Source: Legionellales bacterium
GTDB taxonomy: Bacteria > Pseudomonadota > Gammaproteobacteria > UBA1113
Direction: 5' to 3'
NCBI GenBank assembly: GCA_002707205.1
Contig: PAMH01000008.1
Coordinates: forward strand, 33,687 to 79,938
Length of the DNA stretch: 46,252 nucleotides
The notes under the pieces: model-generated
What the model was told of the DNA's origin: nothing
The model's database searches: none
What the model saw: only the letters and a program-made list of their open reading frames with translations
In this document: positions 8,365 through 16,992 of the stretch, one piece after another
How the letters are laid out: each line of letters begins with the position of its first letter
Numbering within the stretch: position 1 is the stretch's first letter
Program-made: the position numbers and the translations under genes

Positions 8365-9591
8365 TCATTTTGTGGGAAGGCATAATTGACGAATGCTAAA
8401 ACCAGCAATTAAATAACATAAAACCATAAGGGCAAGTAGCCAAGAAAAATAGGCGGTGCTAATTAAACTGATCATGGCACCTCCTATACTCCATGAAACG
8501 GCGATAACTGAATTGCCTACACCCATGACCCAGCCCTGATGCTCTTTGGAAACTGATTGTGAGTAAAAAGATAAAATACAGGCATAAGCTAGACCCATAC
8601 CTAACGCAATAAATATGACGCTGATCCATGGCATCCATTTGCTTTGAAATAAAATATTTAATAAAACACCAACGATAGCAATAATGCAAGCAATAAAAAC
8701 CAGTTTTTTTTCAGAGACAAACTTAAGAAACAAACGAATCATAATCATCATGGTGAAGCTAATAATTAAGCCTAAATATGCATAAAAGAAACCAATTTGC
8801 TTAGGAAGATAATGATAGTTCTCAGTGAAAATTAAACTAACAAGCTGAAAGTAAATTGCCCATGCTACTTGCATGAGTAAAAAAATTACAGAAATTCGCT
8901 TTAATGTTTTATTGGTAAAGGCGGCTTTGAACATGGTTAGTCCTTTCAGCAATTGCACTTTACCTTTATTTAAGGCTTGATGTGTTTCAGTAAATGTGAA
9001 AAATAAACAGATAGCATTTAATAACGTTAGAACTAGCGCAACAATAAAAGGGGTCATATAACCAAACCAGTGATTAAGACTAGGATCAGAAAAAACACCA
9101 CCGACCAGGGGGCCAATGACAAAACCAAAGCAGCCAGCAACTGTAATTAGACTAAGATTAATCGTTTTTTTCTCTGGTGGACTAATATCAATAATTGCAG
9201 CTTGTGCAATAGATTCACTTCCCGCGGCAAATCCATCAATCATACGCCCTAGAATAAATAACCAAACACTTTTAACTATTAAAGCTAAGGCACTGATGAC
9301 ATAGCCAAAAGCAATGCCGAATAAACACAGGATAATGATTTTTTTTCGACCATATTTATCTGATAAATCGCCAAAGAATGGAGCGCCGAGTAAAAGCGCA
9401 AGAAAACAACTCACATTTGTTAAACCATAAAACATGCTACGTTCCGCAATACTTGCGCTGATAGGTAACATGCCGGCATGTTTATCCATAAGTAGTGGAC
9501 CAATAATTGGAAATACTAAACCAAAACCCATTGCATCAACAATAAGAACAATGAAGAGTGGAATAAATATTTTTAAGTTATTTTGTTGCAT
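8365..9591 (-). CDS. MFS transporter, TetA/multidrug-resistance-like
   Basis: The 408-residue inner-membrane protein has twelve predicted helices. Helix 1 reads IVLIVDAMGFGLVFPIIGPL, as in the tetracycline-resistance subgroup of the major facilitator superfamily. The loop 2-3 signature GDLSDKYGRKK is intact. A cytoplasmic loop lies between the two six-helix halves around residues 205-235. Such proteins are proton antiporters that export drugs or metabolites, but substrate cannot be assigned. It converges with the VOC gene, the stops being only 12 bases apart. No strong ribosome-binding site precedes the ATG at 9591. Confidence 0.82.
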   Translation of the reverse strand: MQQNNLKIFIPLFIVLIVDAMGFGLVFPIIGPLLMDKHAGMLPISASIAERSMFYGLTNVSCFLALLLGAPFFGDLSDKYGRKKIIILCLFGIAFGYVISALALIVKSVWLFILGRMIDGFAAGSESIAQAAIIDISPPEKKTINLSLITVAGCFGFVIGPLVGGVFSDPSLNHWFGYMTPFIVALVLTLLNAICLFFTFTETHQALNKGKVQLLKGLTMFKAAFTNKTLKRISVIFLLMQVAWAIYFQLVSLIFTENYHYLPKQIGFFYAYLGLIISFTMMIMIRLFLKFVSEKKLVFIACIIAIVGVLLNILFQSKWMPWISVIFIALGMGLAYACILSFYSQSVSKEHQGWVMGVGNSVIAVSWSIGGAMISLISTAYFSWLLALMVLCYLIAGFSIRQLCLPTK

Positions 9592-9717
9592 ATTTTACTC
9601 ATTGCTTTAGATATCTACGGGATGCTTTGTAATCAGCTATGGTGCGTAGTTTTCTAAAATAGTGTCAGGTAATAGTTGTACTTTTTATCTTGAATCACGA
9701 TATTTTTGGCAAATTAG

Positions 9718-9746
9718 TATACAACAAAAAATGATTTAAGTATAAT
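9718..9746 (+). promoter_or_regulatory. Candidate sigma70 promoter for rlmB
   Basis: A perfect -10 (TATAAT, 9741-9746) lies 17 bases downstream of TATACA (9718-9723), a 4/6 match to the -35 consensus. Transcription would begin near 9753 and leave a leader of about 100 bases before rlmB. This is sequence evidence only. Confidence 0.5.
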
Positions 9747-9781
9747 CGTAGTTTACGTTAACTCTTGAGCAGGGATTACGT

Positions 9782-9844
9782 ATGATTATGCAACGCCTAT
9801 TAATAATTAGGCTTTTTGAGATGACAATAAAATATTCTGACTGA
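9782..9844 (+). CDS. Possible 20-codon leader ORF upstream of rlmB
   Basis: An ATG at 9782 is preceded by AGGG with a 7-base spacer, a usable ribosome-binding site, and opens a frame of 20 codons (MIMQRLLIIRLFEMTIKYSD) ending in TGA at 9842-9844. The rlmB ATG, 12 bases further on, has no recognisable ribosome-binding site. The leader could therefore deliver ribosomes to rlmB by termination-reinitiation. A short hairpin (GCCTA/TAGGC, 9795-9812) followed by TTTTT lies inside it. Either element could be fortuitous in AT-rich DNA. Confidence 0.3.
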   Translation: MIMQRLLIIRLFEMTIKYSD

Positions 9845-9856
9845 TTAGTAATACAA

Positions 9857-10591
9857 ATGACAAATTATATTTATGGGTTACATGCGACTAAAGCTGCAAT
9901 TGGCCAACAAAAAATTTTACGCGCTTTTAGTTTATCACAAAGACAAGATGGTAAATTACAGGAAATTTTAACTGCTTTGAAAACAGCAAAAGTTCGGATT
10001 GAGCCTGTTGATCGCGCAACCTTGGATCACTTGGTTAATTATGAAAATCATCAAGGCATTGTATTAGAAGTAGATGTTCAACAACAATATCACGAAGGCG
10101 ATATTGAGATACTTTTATCGAAACGAGATAAACCACAAGTTATTTTGGTGCTTGATGGTGTACAAGATCCCCATAATTTGGGTGCGTGCTTAAGAAGCGC
10201 TGATGCGTTGGGCGTTAGTTTAGTATTAGCACCAAAAGATAATGCCGTTGGTTTAACACCAGTCGTACGAAAAATTGCCTGTGGTGCAGCGGAAACTATA
10301 CCATTTATTCAAGTGACTAATTTAGCAAGAAGTATGAAAAAGCTACAAGATTTAGGTTTTTGGTTTTATGGCTTAGCGGGTGACGCAGAACATAATTTTT
10401 TTGATGCAGATTTAAATGGAAATATCGCATTAGTTTTGGGCGCTGAGGGTAAAGGGTTAAGGCAATTAACCCAAAAAACGTGTGATGTACTTTATCATAT
10501 TCCTATGTTGGGCTCAGTGAGTAGTTTAAATGTCTCAGTTGCAACAGGCATTTGCCTGGCAGAAGCAATGCGTCAGCGACTCGTTTCATAA
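9857..10591 (+). CDS. rlmB: 23S rRNA (guanosine-2'-O)-methyltransferase RlmB
   Basis: The 244-residue SpoU/TrmH-class methyltransferase modifies G2251 of 23S rRNA using S-adenosylmethionine. The N-terminal substrate-binding domain begins IYGLHATKAAI. The C-terminal knotted catalytic domain carries the three SPOUT motifs: NLGACLRSADALGV (motif 1), LVLGAEGKGLRQL (motif 2) and IPMLGSVSSLNVSVA (motif 3). Length matches the E. coli enzyme. The start ATG at 9857 lacks a clear Shine-Dalgarno sequence. It is the first full gene behind the promoter at 9718 and is followed by psd. Confidence 0.93.
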   Translation: MTNYIYGLHATKAAIGQQKILRAFSLSQRQDGKLQEILTALKTAKVRIEPVDRATLDHLVNYENHQGIVLEVDVQQQYHEGDIEILLSKRDKPQVILVLDGVQDPHNLGACLRSADALGVSLVLAPKDNAVGLTPVVRKIACGAAETIPFIQVTNLARSMKKLQDLGFWFYGLAGDAEHNFFDADLNGNIALVLGAEGKGLRQLTQKTCDVLYHIPMLGSVSSLNVSVATGICLAEAMRQRLVS

Positions 10592-10627
10592 ATTTTTATC
10601 AGTATTCTTAAGGTTAAAAGACATAAC

Positions 10628-11488
10628 ATGAATAAAAGTAAGTGGTTTTTATTATCGCAGCACACATTACCTCAACATTTTTTATCGCGAGTTATGGGAT
10701 TATTAACAAATTGTAAAATTAAAGTCGTTAAAAATTACTGTATCAATAAATTTATTAAAAAATATCAGGTGAATATGCAAGAAGCACAGTACGAGTCATC
10801 TGTTGAATATCAAAGTTTTAATGATTTTTTTACCCGAAAGTTAAAAGTGGGCGCACGCAGTATTATTTCTGATGACAATACGATAATTTGTCCGGTTGAT
10901 GGCAGTATTAGTCAATTAGGTCAAATTGTAGATGGACAATTAATTCAGGCGAAAGGATTTAATTTTACTGCACAAAACTTATTGGGCGGAGAGCAAAGCT
11001 TAGCCGAAAAATTTCAGCATGGATTATTTGCAACGTTATATTTATCACCTAAAGATTACCACTGCATTCATATGCCCTATGATGGAAGATTAAAAAAAAT
11101 GCTTTATATTCCAGGTAAATTATTTAGTGTTAATCAATTAACGGCAGCAAACGTGCCTAATTTGTTTGCACGCAATGAACGCGTTGTCTGTATTTTTGAT
11201 ACTGCATTTGGTGAAATGGCAATTGTCCTTGTTGGTGCATTCTTCGTTGCCTCAATTCATACCACTTGGGCGGGAAAAATTACCCCCGGCATTAAGCGAC
11301 AGATAACAGAGGTGACATATGATCAGCAACCCATTTTTTTAAAAAAAGGTGAGCTGTTAGGGCATTTTGAATTAGGGTCCACAGTAATTATCTTGTTGCC
11401 TGCCAATGTTGCGCAGTTTGACCAACAGTTTGTGCAGCAAGAAGTGATTAAAATGGGACAGGCAATGCTGAATCTACTGTTACCTTAA
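10628..11488 (+). CDS. psd: Phosphatidylserine decarboxylase proenzyme
   Basis: The 286-residue proenzyme is a pyruvoyl-dependent decarboxylase that makes phosphatidylethanolamine at the inner membrane. Family segments are in order: FNDFFTRKLKVGAR, CPVDGSISQLGQI, the catalytic YHCIHMPYDG loop and, near the C-terminus, the self-cleavage site LGST (in HFELGSTVIILLPAN). Cleavage there generates the pyruvoyl group at the serine. Length is as expected for the gammaproteobacterial form. It starts 36 bases after rlmB on the same strand. Any membrane attachment is peripheral, as no transmembrane helix is evident. Confidence 0.94.
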   Translation: MNKSKWFLLSQHTLPQHFLSRVMGLLTNCKIKVVKNYCINKFIKKYQVNMQEAQYESSVEYQSFNDFFTRKLKVGARSIISDDNTIICPVDGSISQLGQIVDGQLIQAKGFNFTAQNLLGGEQSLAEKFQHGLFATLYLSPKDYHCIHMPYDGRLKKMLYIPGKLFSVNQLTAANVPNLFARNERVVCIFDTAFGEMAIVLVGAFFVASIHTTWAGKITPGIKRQITEVTYDQQPIFLKKGELLGHFELGSTVIILLPANVAQFDQQFVQQEVIKMGQAMLNLLLP

Positions 11489-11572
11489 TATTATTGTTAC
11501 AGCTCGTTAATAAAATTAAATTGACAGTACTAATGCGGTTTGTTACCGTTCACGTGTACATAACATATAAAA

Positions 11573-11599
11573 AGTAGAATGTATATAATAACTTCTACT
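11573..11599. promoter_or_regulatory. Inverted repeat overlapping a TATAAT box, possible operator
   Basis: The 7-bp arms agtagaa and ttctact flank a TATAAT at 11584-11589 in the gap between psd and the broken gene at 11737. The arrangement would suit a repressor site over a -10 element, but no good -35 lies at the right distance. The rest of 11489-11736 shows no gene. Confidence 0.25.
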
Positions 11600-11736
11600 A
11601 CAAAACTTTATGTTAGCATTAAATAAAAGTAATTATAAGTATATCTAAAAACCGTTTGACTGTAATTTTAAAAATGATTTTTTTAAAGCTCCGTACGTTG
11701 AAACCATTTGGATATACAAATAAGAGGAATATTATT

Positions 11737-12423
11737 ATGCCAAATCAAAACGCAATAGATAGCTTGATAACATTTTATTAAGAAAGGTTTGATAATCTTG
11801 AGCCAATTACAGAAAAAATCAAATCAATCAATTATTTTGGCGCCGCTTTATTAGCTTCGCTTGGTTTTCTCTATGGGGCTGGCGAGTTGGCATCTGATAA
11901 ATGGCAAGCACACCATAATAATGATTCAGCACTCGCACAAAGCGATTTTTCAGTATCAGAAGATACATCACATAGTCAAATAGACGAAATCCTAAGTGAT
12001 TTTTTCGTCCCTGCAGCTTGTTTTGCAAGTGCATTTTCATTATTGGGAATTGCTGGAACAGCAAATAAGCTTTTACGAGATGCCAATGCAATACTTCATC
12101 GAGAATCAGATAGGCTTGTGATGCAATTTTTAAATGATAACATAGCTGCCTTTGGAGACGATCAACAAGAATGGATAACCAATAATAAAAATAATTTTTA
12201 TTTTAACTTGTCTCAATTAAAAAAAATAAGTTGTTTGTTAGAGTTTATTAAACAAGTCGATTTAGAGGCTGGCATAAGCATATCTGAAGCGTATTTACCG
12301 GCTATTGAAAACATACTTTTAGCGGAAACGCAAAATAAAAAAGCAGGTTGTGGTGGGAACTGTGGAAAGTTTTGGTCTTTCTTTTCTTCAAAGGACGCTT
12401 CATCGGTTCCAGCAGAAACGTAA
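11737..12423 (+). pseudogene. Two-helix membrane protein broken by an in-frame TAA
   Basis: An ATG at 11737 with a good ribosome-binding site (AGAGG) opens a frame that reads MPNQNAIDSLITFY and then hits TAA at 11779-11781. The same frame then stays open to 12423. The sequence after the stop is protein-like: an acidic stretch, a hydrophobic helix (INYFGAALLASLGFLYGAG), a loop and a second helix (FFVPAACFASAFSLLGIAG). A soluble C-terminal domain ends in a Cys/Gly patch (KAGCGGNCGKF). The only later start, TTG at 11887, would remove the first helix. The architecture and C-terminal motif (LSQLKKI...VDLEA) resemble the intact gene at 12765. I read it as a nonsense-inactivated paralogue. I do not recognise a known family. 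Confidence 0.6.
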
Positions 12424-12527
12424 ACTTTAGAAACGGAAATTGCTGTTACATATGGGAGTACAAACTCATAAACCTCTTTTCTGTAGGTCGATAATAAAAG
12501 GAAATAAGTTACAGGATTAAGTTGATA

Positions 12528-12549
12528 TTGGGGGCTAACATGTCCCCAA
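12528..12549. repeat. Short hairpin in the 12424-12764 intergenic gap
   Basis: The arms ttggggg and tccccaa pair through 6-7 bases (one G-T) around an 8-base loop. No T-tract follows directly. A GC-richer patch surrounds it (to about 12570) in otherwise AT-rich DNA. I find no supportable gene in this 340-base gap; a minus-strand open frame across it is discussed under rejected items. Confidence 0.3.
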
Positions 12550-12764
12550 ACTCTGGGTGAAGGCGTTATATTCTTTGTTTTTAAAGTTATGAGACTCAGG
12601 TGTTTTTTAATTTTCATTCGTTGATTCATCATTATTTTTACAATAGACAGCACTATTAAAATCGGTTAAAATATATCCAGATAATTTCATATTATTATAA
12701 GCTTGTACATAATATGTATATGTCCTGAGAAAGATTATAATTAATATAATAGAGAATAATTATT

Positions 12765-13526
12765 ATGCTAACCGACGATCAATTACAAAAAAAATCACTT
12801 TCCTTACAAGATATTACTCAATACCTTGATGCGATTGCGCAATATTATGATAAACAGTCTAAGAATAAAAATACCTTACTTAAATTAGAGCCAGTTAAGA
12901 CTTTCGCTAAGGCTTTGATAGCGTTATCATTTCTTTCGCTTGTGTTTCAGACAGCTCTTTTAACGATATTTCAATATTTTTCAGAAGAAAATAATAGCAC
13001 AAGGTTTAATTCAACGGATTTGATTTCAATTTCCGAAGGGAGTGCGCAAGCTGCTGTAAAATTTGGTTTATATTTCTTTTTTATCCCTTTTGTTTTAGGG
13101 TTTATTGGTTCAGTAATTTTAGGTGCTTTTAAAATTGCTCAGACAAATTATGCTAATCATCTTGATGATAATAAACACATCATTGACTTTTTAGTTCACT
13201 TAGACTTAGACATTACGATACCCGAAGAAATAAAAAAAGCATCAAAAGACAGTATTGACTTGTCATCTGAGCAGCGCGCGAAGCTAAAAAAACTTATTAT
13301 GGGTGTCATTGAAATAAATAAATCACTTGTTGATTTGGAAGCTCAAACTGCCCACTCTATGGCCATCGATAAATTAACAAAACTAGAAAAGATACTAAAT
13401 CTAAATCTGTCTAACAAAACAAGTAAACAGATAAGTAAATATGGTACTTTTGCAAGTAGTGTTAATGATGATATTGAAATGCCCGGGGCGCCAGCAACTT
13501 CTCGTTTAATGTGTAATTTACTATAG
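12765..13526 (+). CDS. Unknown two-helix membrane protein
   Basis: I do not recognise a family for this 253-residue protein. A polar N-terminus (1-45) with an aromatic/charged segment is followed by a hydrophobic helix (about 47-72) and an acidic loop. A second helix (about 104-128, LYFFFIPFVLGFIGSVILGA) and a soluble, mostly helical C-terminal half come next. The C-terminal motif LSSEQRAKLKKL...VDLEA is shared with the broken gene just upstream, as are helix number and spacing. The sequence before the ATG (AGAG, then a run of A and T) also resembles that before 11737. The pair looks like an old tandem duplication of a lineage-specific inner-membrane or secreted protein. A hairpin terminator follows. 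Confidence 0.7.
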   Translation: MLTDDQLQKKSLSLQDITQYLDAIAQYYDKQSKNKNTLLKLEPVKTFAKALIALSFLSLVFQTALLTIFQYFSEENNSTRFNSTDLISISEGSAQAAVKFGLYFFFIPFVLGFIGSVILGAFKIAQTNYANHLDDNKHIIDFLVHLDLDITIPEEIKKASKDSIDLSSEQRAKLKKLIMGVIEINKSLVDLEAQTAHSMAIDKLTKLEKILNLNLSNKTSKQISKYGTFASSVNDDIEMPGAPATSRLMCNLL

Positions 13527-13535
13527 AATTATTCT

Positions 13536-13575
13536 CAAGCGACCTTGTTCTTGAAGGTCGTTTGGGCTTTCAATG
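13536..13575 (+). terminator. Rho-independent terminator candidate
   Basis: The arms caagcgacctt (13536-13546) and aaggtcgtttg (13554-13564) form an 11-bp stem with one G-T pair and a 7-base loop. They start 10 bases after the stop of the membrane-protein gene. The downstream tract (ggctttcaatgcaattttt) is only moderately T-rich. It separates the accessory pair from dnaB. Confidence 0.6.
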
Positions 13576-13628
13576 CAATTTTTGATCGCCCCTAGTTATT
13601 TTGGGCAAACTTCTATAAAATTATAAAC

Positions 13629-15050
13629 ATGATTGATGAAAGCAAAGCCCCCATGTTTGATACAAAGCCTTACGACGCGAGAAAAGTTAAAGATAGTTTA
13701 GTGGATGCTTTAAAAGTACCCCCACATTCCATTGAGGCAGAACAGGCGGTATTAGGCGGACTCATGCTCGATAATGAAGCGTGGGATGATGTCGTTGAAA
13801 AAGTCAAAGAAAAGGATTTTTATCGATTTGAGCATCAACTAATCTTTAAAGCTATGGAAAAACTTGCTAGTAAGGAACACCCGTTTGATGCTTTAACCTT
13901 AACCGAGACCTTAAAGTCAGCCAAAGAATTAGACAATATCGGCGGTGAACTCTATTTATTTGAATTAACCAAAAATACCCCAAGTGCTTCTAATATCAAA
14001 GCTTATGCTGATATTGTTAGAGAACGCTCTGTTTTGCGTCAATTAATTGGCGTTGCTAACCAAATAGCTGATTCTGCATTTAATCCTGAGGGGCAAGATG
14101 GTGCGAGTTTACTGGATAGCGCAGAGCAAAAAGTTTTTGAAATTGCTTCTACTGATATTCGCGGGAGTGGCCCTCAAGATTTGAAAAGTTTGTTAGGGGT
14201 GGCGATGGAAAAAATTGACACCCTTTATCATTCTAAAAAAGCAATTACGGGGTTGGCGACGGGATACTATGACTTTGATAAAATGACCTCCGGTTTACAA
14301 GAGTCCGATTTAGTAATTGTGGCGGGCAGACCCTCTATGGGAAAAACCGTTTTTGGGGTTAATGTCGCTGAATATGCGGCAATAAACGCGGGAAAACCTG
14401 TTTTAATTTTTAGTATGGAAATGCCAGGCGACTCCATTGCCATGCGTATGTTGTCATCCATGGGTCGTATTGAACAGCAAAAAATTCGTAGTGGACGATT
14501 AGATGATGACGATTGGCCTCGTATTGGTTCTGCGGTTGCCATGCTATCTGAAACACCAGTTTTTATTGATGATACGCCGAGTTTAACGCCTAGTGAAGTG
14601 CGAGCAAGAGCACGGCGGGTTGCTAGAGAGCATGGTCATTTAGGCTTAATCGTGATTGACTACTTACAATTAATGCGTGTGCCTAATTTGAGTGATAATC
14701 GCACCGCTGAAATTTCTGAAATTTCTCGTTCTTTAAAGGCATTGGCAAAAGAATTACGTGTGCCCGTGGTTGCACTTTCGCAGTTAAATCGTAGCCTTGA
14801 GCAGCGTGCGGATAAACGCCCCGTCATGTCGGATTTACGTGAATCCGGTGCGATTGAACAGGATGCGGATTTAATTGCTTTTATTTATCGAGATGAAGTG
14901 TATAACCCTGATAGTCGCGAAAAAGGCACCGCAGAAGTGATTATTGGTAAACAGCGTAATGGACCTATTGGTTCGGTTCGTTTAGCCTTTTTAGGTCAAT
15001 ATACACGATTTGAAAATCTAGAAGAACGATTTTCTGGAGGGCTAGAGTGA
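13629..15050 (+). CDS. dnaB: Replicative DNA helicase DnaB
   Basis: The 473-residue hexameric helicase unwinds DNA at the replication fork. The N-terminal domain opens with PPHSIEAEQAVLGGLMLDN (about 31-49). The RecA-like domain carries Walker A GRPSMGKT (about 233-240), Walker B LIVIDYLQLM (about 340) and the DnaB-family arginine-finger region near GAIEQDADLIAFIYRDE. No intein or insertion is visible. The end overlaps the alr GTG start by 4 bases (gtga), the dnaB-alr arrangement common in gammaproteobacteria. Confidence 0.96.
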   Translation: MIDESKAPMFDTKPYDARKVKDSLVDALKVPPHSIEAEQAVLGGLMLDNEAWDDVVEKVKEKDFYRFEHQLIFKAMEKLASKEHPFDALTLTETLKSAKELDNIGGELYLFELTKNTPSASNIKAYADIVRERSVLRQLIGVANQIADSAFNPEGQDGASLLDSAEQKVFEIASTDIRGSGPQDLKSLLGVAMEKIDTLYHSKKAITGLATGYYDFDKMTSGLQESDLVIVAGRPSMGKTVFGVNVAEYAAINAGKPVLIFSMEMPGDSIAMRMLSSMGRIEQQKIRSGRLDDDDWPRIGSAVAMLSETPVFIDDTPSLTPSEVRARARRVAREHGHLGLIVIDYLQLMRVPNLSDNRTAEISEISRSLKALAKELRVPVVALSQLNRSLEQRADKRPVMSDLRESGAIEQDADLIAFIYRDEVYNPDSREKGTAEVIIGKQRNGPIGSVRLAFLGQYTRFENLEERFSGGLE

Positions 15051-16117
15051 GTCAGTATGCGGTTGCTACTCTTTCACTTGATGCATTAAATGATAATATC
15101 AACCAAGTTAAACGTTTGGCGCCCCATTCCAAAATAATTGCGATGGTTAAAGCAAATGCTTATGGCCATGGATTGATGGCAATAGCCAAGAGATTAGCAC
15201 CTCAGGTTGATGCCCTTGGCGTTGCACGTATTAGCGAAGCTTTACAATTGCGAGCGATGGGTATTCAAACACCCATTATCTTAATGGAAGGAGCGATGCA
15301 GCCAGCAGAGTTACCGCTATTAAGTCAACATCAGCTGGGAATTGTGATACACAGTGCTTATCAATTAACACAAATTGAACAAGCCAAAACCTGCCAAATT
15401 CCTTCTGTATGGATAAAAATTAACACTGGGATGAATCGGTTAGGCTTTCCTTGCGAACAAGCCAGTTATGTTTACAAAAAACTATTATCACTTGCGAATG
15501 TTCAAAATATTATTGGTATCATGACACATTTTGCTGCTGCCGATGAACGTGATAATCCCTTCACTTCTCAGCAAATGTATTTGTTTCATCAAACAACGCA
15601 ACATTTAACGGTTGCCAAAAGCCTAGCCAATTCAGCAGGACTTATTGCTTGGCCTGCATCACAAGCAGATTGGGTTCGTCCTGGATTAATGTTGTATGGT
15701 GTGAGTCCTTTTTTAGATAAAACGGGTGCAGATTTGGGCTTAAAACCTGTTATGCAGTTAGATGCGAGCTTGATTGCTATTAATTATTGCAAAAAAGGTG
15801 ATAGCATCGGTTACAATGGCACTTATCAATGCCCAGAAGATATGCCAATAGGTGTTGTATCCATTGGCTATGGCGACGGTTATCCTCGCTATATCCGCGA
15901 GGCTATGCCAATTTTAGTCAATCATCAATTAACACAAGTTATTGGCTTAGTTTCCATGGATATGTTAACGGTAGATTTACGTCCAATAAATCACGCCAAC
16001 ATTGGTAGTCAAGTAACCTTGTGGGGCGATAAGTTACCCATTGAACATGTTGCTAAAGCTGCACATACCAGTGTGTATGAATTGTTAGCAGGACTAACAG
16101 CACGCGTACATATTTAA
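15047..16117 (+). CDS. alr: Alanine racemase
   Basis: The 356-residue PLP enzyme converts L- to D-alanine for peptidoglycan. The PLP-binding lysine is in MVKANAYGHG (Lys34). The C-terminal beta domain contains SIGYGDGYPR with the catalytic-tyrosine region, then VSMDMLTVDL and YELLAGLTARV. The start is GTG at 15047, overlapping the dnaB stop, with GGAGG at 15037-15041 as the ribosome-binding site inside dnaB. Translation is probably coupled to dnaB. Confidence 0.95.
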   Translation: MSQYAVATLSLDALNDNINQVKRLAPHSKIIAMVKANAYGHGLMAIAKRLAPQVDALGVARISEALQLRAMGIQTPIILMEGAMQPAELPLLSQHQLGIVIHSAYQLTQIEQAKTCQIPSVWIKINTGMNRLGFPCEQASYVYKKLLSLANVQNIIGIMTHFAAADERDNPFTSQQMYLFHQTTQHLTVAKSLANSAGLIAWPASQADWVRPGLMLYGVSPFLDKTGADLGLKPVMQLDASLIAINYCKKGDSIGYNGTYQCPEDMPIGVVSIGYGDGYPRYIREAMPILVNHQLTQVIGLVSMDMLTVDLRPINHANIGSQVTLWGDKLPIEHVAKAAHTSVYELLAGLTARVHI

Positions 16118-16137
16118 TACATCTGTCTATTCGAGAC

Positions 16138-16160
16138 TATATCCAAACGACTTTGCTGTA
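16138..16160. repeat. Copy of a short dispersed repeat (related to 26132-26154)
   Basis: The string tatatccaaacgactttgct at the alr/Bax junction closely matches tatatccaacgatattgct at 26132. A partial third match to the flanking catttggata pattern lies at 11705-11715. All copies are intergenic. The family may be a degenerate mobile or structural repeat, but three short matches in AT-rich DNA are weak evidence. Confidence 0.35.
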
Positions 16161-16856
16161 TCAGCCGATATGGTCATACTGTTGTAAATTATAATCACGA
16201 ATGAGTTTTTTAATACTAGCAATATAACGCCCTTGTAATACTGAGTAGTGCGAAAGTCCGCTAGCCAAATTAAGACTATCAATTTTTTGATGATGTTTTC
16301 TTTCATCATAGCGTGTGTCGCGCAGGTGGCGATAAGCATGGTTTGTGTTTAGATTATGAATATAAGCATCAATGGCCTGATACATACTAGTAAAATGACG
16401 ATAATCAGTGCTATGGTAACAAGATTGACGTGATCCGCATTCTTCTCCAAAGTAGTTATTTGCGTCACGCGCTAAATAAGAACTACCCCAACCAGACTCT
16501 TGAATTGATTGCGCTAAAGTGAGTGAAGCTGGAATGGCATCTACGCGTTTGTTCAATTCCGTCCAAGTAGACTTTTGACTAAAGTTATGTGAGGGAATTT
16601 TATAATAGTCTACAAGCTTATTTAACCATTTTTTGTCTGAATAACTCAAGCGATGATCCTTATCGTAGGAAGCATTCAGTTTAATGAGTTTTTGACGATC
16701 TTGCAGAATTTTTGCATTAATCTTATTTGTGTCGTCTAAAACATGATTAACAAATTGTTGATGACTATGAGATATACTATGCGCAAAAATATTAACAGTT
16801 AATAATAAGCTTAAGCCAAAACTTGTTAGGGAAAATAAGCGTTTGTGATAAAACAT
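16161..16856 (-). CDS. Bax-like glucosaminidase-domain protein
   Basis: The 231-residue exported protein has an N-terminal signal peptide (hydrophobic about 7-25). A linker is followed by a glucosaminidase (PF01832-type) domain from about residue 95. The catalytic glutamate lies in LAQSIQESGWGSSYLA, followed by NNYFGEEC and a C-terminal HYSVLQGRYIASIKKLI. The family cleaves N-acetylglucosaminyl bonds in peptidoglycan, as proposed for E. coli Bax. Two cysteines (GEECGSRQSC) could form a periplasmic disulfide. The ATG at 16856 is preceded by GGAG about 10 bases upstream. It converges with alr. Confidence 0.85.
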   Translation of the reverse strand: MFYHKRLFSLTSFGLSLLLTVNIFAHSISHSHQQFVNHVLDDTNKINAKILQDRQKLIKLNASYDKDHRLSYSDKKWLNKLVDYYKIPSHNFSQKSTWTELNKRVDAIPASLTLAQSIQESGWGSSYLARDANNYFGEECGSRQSCYHSTDYRHFTSMYQAIDAYIHNLNTNHAYRHLRDTRYDERKHHQKIDSLNLASGLSHYSVLQGRYIASIKKLIRDYNLQQYDHIG

Positions 16857-16992
16857 TTATTATATTGCTCCATTTTTTATGCATACCAAAAATCCCTCAA
16901 ATGACTTCGCATTGTAAAATGGCTTTTTGGCATGGATCGTTATAATTTGCGCAATTATATAAAAAATATACAGCTTTGGCTCGCTGTTAAGT

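Noticed and set aside
12213-12653. 146-codon minus-strand open frame across the end of the broken membrane-protein gene and the gap after it
   Set aside because: It overlaps the C-terminal coding part of the 11737 gene in antisense, has no ribosome-binding site and its composition looks like an antisense shadow.
13536-13575. Possible promoter or operator for dnaB instead of a terminator
   Set aside because: The stem directly follows the upstream stop and no hexamer pair at proper spacing is evident; termination is the simpler reading.
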